Below are positions 54,402 to 56,838 of a DNA stretch of 56,838 nt, one piece after another. Positions within the stretch are counted from its first letter, which is position 1; each line of letters begins with the position of its first letter. Both the position numbers and the translations under genes were made by a program. The notes under the pieces are model-generated. The model ran no database searches, had not been told where the DNA came from, and saw nothing but the letters and a program-made list of their open reading frames with translations. Source of the stretch: GCA-2701705 sp036163455 (lineage in GTDB: Bacteria > Pseudomonadota > Gammaproteobacteria > GCA-002705445 > GCA-002716945); assembly GCA_036163455.1 (NCBI GenBank), contig JAYZKL010000036.1, forward strand, positions 1-56,838, written 5' to 3'.

Positions 54402-55895
54402 ATGGGAACGTCTAAAAATAATAAAAGCAAGAACCCAAACCCTGTTGAAACAGGTTTAGCCTTCGACGACGTCCTCTTGGTGCCACAATACTCAGAAATA
54501 CTTCCAAGTGATGTTAACTTAACAACTAAACTCACTAGTAAAATTCAATTAAAAATCCCTATATTATCAGCTGCTATGGATACAGTAACAGAGGCCAAGA
54601 TGGCTATATCACTTGCAAGCGAAGGAGGAATTGGGATTATTCATAAAAATATGAGCATTGACGAACAAGCTCATCAAATAAAAGTTGTTAAGAAGTATGA
54701 AAGTGGTGTTATAAAAGATCCTATAACTGCAGATCCTACTATGAGCGTAAAAGAGATTTATGATATTACTAAAAAATATGGAATTTCTGGAGTGCCTATC
54801 GTTGACAAAAATATTTTGGTTGGAATAGTTACCAATAGGGATTTAAGATTTGTTGATAATCTTAGTCTCAGCGTAACTAAGATAATGACTCCTAAAACAA
54901 AACTTGTAACAGTAAGAGAAAATTACACAAAAGAAGAAGTTATTTCAGCTCTTAGGAAAAACCGTATTGAAAAGATACTTATTGTAAATAAAAAACATGA
55001 GTTAAAAGGAATGATAACTTTTAAAGATATTCAAAAGTCTACTACTTTCCCAAACGCATCGAAAGATAAAACGGGAAGTCTAATTGTAGGAGGAGCGATT
55101 GGAACGAATAATGAATCTATGGATAGGGCAGAAGCATTAATTAATCAGAATGCTGATGTTTTAGTAATTGATACTGCACATGGTCATTCTAAGTTAGTCA
55201 TGAGCATGCTTAAGAAAATTAAAAAAAGATTTCCAAAACAGCAAGTTATAGCTGGAAATATTGCAACGCAGGAAGCCGCTAAAGATTTAATTGCTTGTGG
55301 TGCAGATGCTATTAAAGTTGGCATTGGCCCTGGATCAATATGCACAACAAGAATTGTTGCTGGTGTCGGTGTACCACAGTTATCAGCTATTGTTGATGTT
55401 GCTAGAGTTGCAAAAAAAATGAAAATTCCTTTGATTGCTGATGGAGGTATTAGATATTCAGGCGATATAGCAAAAGCAATAGCTGCTGGAGCAGATACAG
55501 TTATGTTAGGAGGCCTTTTAGCTGGAACTGATGAGGCACCAGGTGATGTAGAATTATATGAAGGAAGGACATATAAATCTTATCGTGGCATGGGATCAAT
55601 TGGGGCTATGCAAAAAGGATCTCGTGATCGATATTTTCAAGATCGTGAAAAATCTACCTCAAAACTAATCCCTGAAGGAATTGAAGGTAGAGTGCCTTAC
55701 AAAGGAACGATGAAAACAATTTTACATCAATTAACAGGTGGTCTTAAGTCAAGCATGGGCTATGTTGGCTGCAGCAATATTGATAAAATGAAAAAAAATA
55801 CACGTTTTATTAAAATTTCTTCATCTGCAAAACAAGAAAGTCATGTTCATGATGTTGCAATTGTAAAAGAACCGCCCAACTATCAACCACGTTAA
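54402..55895 (+). CDS. guaB: Inosine-5'-monophosphate dehydrogenase
   Basis: GuaB oxidises IMP to XMP, the committed step to GMP. The 497-residue protein has the TIM barrel split by two CBS domains (about 104-215). Catalytic Cys314 is in GPGSICTTR, and the flap and phosphate motifs (GGIRYSGDIAKAIAAGA, YRGMGSIGAM) are intact. It is about nine residues longer at the N-terminus than E. coli GuaB; no internal Met fits better. guaA follows after 3 bases. Confidence 0.98.
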   Translation: MGTSKNNKSKNPNPVETGLAFDDVLLVPQYSEILPSDVNLTTKLTSKIQLKIPILSAAMDTVTEAKMAISLASEGGIGIIHKNMSIDEQAHQIKVVKKYESGVIKDPITADPTMSVKEIYDITKKYGISGVPIVDKNILVGIVTNRDLRFVDNLSLSVTKIMTPKTKLVTVRENYTKEEVISALRKNRIEKILIVNKKHELKGMITFKDIQKSTTFPNASKDKTGSLIVGGAIGTNNESMDRAEALINQNADVLVIDTAHGHSKLVMSMLKKIKKRFPKQQVIAGNIATQEAAKDLIACGADAIKVGIGPGSICTTRIVAGVGVPQLSAIVDVARVAKKMKIPLIADGGIRYSGDIAKAIAAGADTVMLGGLLAGTDEAPGDVELYEGRTYKSYRGMGSIGAMQKGSRDRYFQDREKSTSKLIPEGIEGRVPYKGTMKTILHQLTGGLKSSMGYVGCSNIDKMKKNTRFIKISSSAKQESHVHDVAIVKEPPNYQPR

Positions 55896-55898
55896 AAT

Positions 55899-56838
55899 AT
55901 GTCAGATAATTTATCTAATTCAATATTAATAATTGATTTTGGATCGCAATATACCCAACTAATTGCACGAAGAATTAGAGAATGTGGTGTTTATAGTATA
56001 GTTAAGCCAAATAATTTAAAAGCAAAGGATGTTATAAAAATTAATCCAAAAGGAATAGTGTTAACTGGCGGACCTGAATCAGTTAGATCAAAAAATAAAT
56101 TAACAATAGATAATAAAATATTTGATTTATCTATACCAATATTAGGAATTTGTTATGGAATGCAATTAATAGGGGACTGTTTTAAAGGAAAGGTTGATAG
56201 CGCTAAGAAGAAAGAGTTTGGTAATTCACAGTTTTTAATCAAGAAGAATTCAAAAATCTTTAAAAATATTAGAACAAAAAAGTTTAGTGTTTGGATGAGT
56301 CATGGGGACAAAATAAAATCACTTCCAACGAACTTTAACATTATTGGAGAAAGCACAAATAGTAGTATTTGTGCAATTTCTAATGAAAAGAAAAATATTT
56401 ATGGACTACAATTTCATCCAGAAGTAACTCACACTAATAATGGAAAAGTAATTATAAATAATTTTATTATAGAAATTTGTAAATGTAAAAAATCTTGGAC
56501 AACAACAAATATTATTAAAGATTTAACTAAAAAGTTAAAAAGTCAGATTAAAAAAGAAAAGGTAATTTTAGCATTATCAGGTGGAGTAGATTCATCAGTT
56601 GTTGCCGCACTATTAAATAAAGCAATTGGAAAACAACTTACCTGTATTTTTATAAATACTGGGTTATTGAGAAAAAATGAAGTTCAAGAAGTTCAGGATA
56701 ATTTTTCAAAAAAACTAGGGATTAATCTAATTACTGTAAATTCAAAGAAAATTTTTTTTCGAAACTTAAGAAATATTTCTGATCCAGAAAGGAAAAGAAA
56801 AATTATAGGAAAAACCTTCATTCAGGAATTTGAAAAAC
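55899..56838 (+). CDS. guaA: GMP synthase (glutamine-hydrolysing), 5' part, cut by window end
   Basis: GuaA aminates XMP to GMP. The frame is open from ATG 55899 to the window end (313 full codons of about 520). It begins MSDNLSNSILIIDFGSQYTQ. The class I glutaminase has its nucleophile in LGICYGMQL and the His-Glu pair in LQFHPEVTHT. The ATP pyrophosphatase P-loop LALSGGVDSSVVAA follows. The missing C-terminal dimerisation domain lies beyond the window; nothing suggests a real truncation. Confidence 0.97.
   Translation, partial: MSDNLSNSILIIDFGSQYTQLIARRIRECGVYSIVKPNNLKAKDVIKINPKGIVLTGGPESVRSKNKLTIDNKIFDLSIPILGICYGMQLIGDCFKGKVDSAKKKEFGNSQFLIKKNSKIFKNIRTKKFSVWMSHGDKIKSLPTNFNIIGESTNSSICAISNEKKNIYGLQFHPEVTHTNNGKVIINNFIIEICKCKKSWTTTNIIKDLTKKLKSQIKKEKVILALSGGVDSSVVAALLNKAIGKQLTCIFINTGLLRKNEVQEVQDNFSKKLGINLITVNSKKIFFRNLRNISDPERKRKIIGKTFIQEFEK

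Noticed and set aside
55899..56838. guaA as a truncated pseudogene
   Set aside because: The frame stays open and conserved up to the window edge; the cut is an artefact of the window.

Overview
The window is a gene-dense, AT-rich stretch of chromosome (roughly one third G+C by eye) from a streamlined gammaproteobacterium. Gene order supports this: murA-hisG-hisD-degS-petABC-sspA, rlmE-ftsH-folP-glmM-tpiA-secG-tRNA-Leu-nuoA..N, tRNA-fMet-rimP-nusA-infB-rbfA-truB-rpsO-pnp, and xseA divergent from guaBA are all gammaproteobacterial arrangements. Low G+C, very short intergenic gaps, overlapping genes and scarce Shine-Dalgarno sequences suggest a free-living marine oligotroph of the SAR86 or SUP05 kind. 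That placement is an inference; the sequence alone does not fix the genus. No mobile element, CRISPR array, phage gene or rRNA was seen, and no gap between genes exceeds about 150 bases.

Layout. 1-8.5 kb: mlaC, a convergent HpnN/MMPL-like RND exporter, then murA-hisG-aroG-hisD and a divergent-side DegS-type protease. 8.6-13.4 kb: cytochrome bc1 (petABC), sspA, a phosphoheptose-isomerase/DiaA-like SIS protein and rsmI. 13.3-20.2 kb: carAB behind a terminator-like leader, an acidic amino acid/dicarboxylate symporter, tpx and rlmE. 20.2-25.7 kb: ftsH, folP, glmM, tpiA, secG and tRNA-Leu(GAG). 25.7-40.5 kb: a PNPOx-like flavoprotein gene on the minus strand and a complete 14-gene complex I operon with nuoC and nuoD unfused. 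40.6-48.8 kb: initiator tRNA and the rimP-nusA-infB-rbfA-truB-rpsO-pnp translation/RNA-decay operon, ending in a small free S1-domain gene. 48.8-54.4 kb (minus strand): xseA, dksA, acs and an OFA-family MFS transporter. 54.4 kb to the end: guaB and the start of guaA, cut by the window edge.

Functionally the window combines aerobic respiration (complex I and bc1), acetate activation with a probable carboxylate transporter, envelope precursor synthesis (MurA, GlmM), nucleotide synthesis (CarAB, GuaBA) and the core of transcription antitermination, translation initiation and RNA turnover.

The most unusual spot is the pnp locus. The PNPase reading frame is interrupted by an in-frame TGA exactly where a conserved glycine codon is expected, just before the phosphate-binding Ser-Ser-Ser motif. 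The gene is followed by a free-standing 78-residue S1 domain that is 78% identical, over 73 aligned residues counted by hand, to PNPase's own C-terminal S1 domain. Other points of interest are an initiator tRNA with a U1-U72 mismatch, a terminator hairpin directly before carA, perfect inverted repeats over the ftsH and petABC promoters, and a DksA with only two of the four zinc-finger cysteines.
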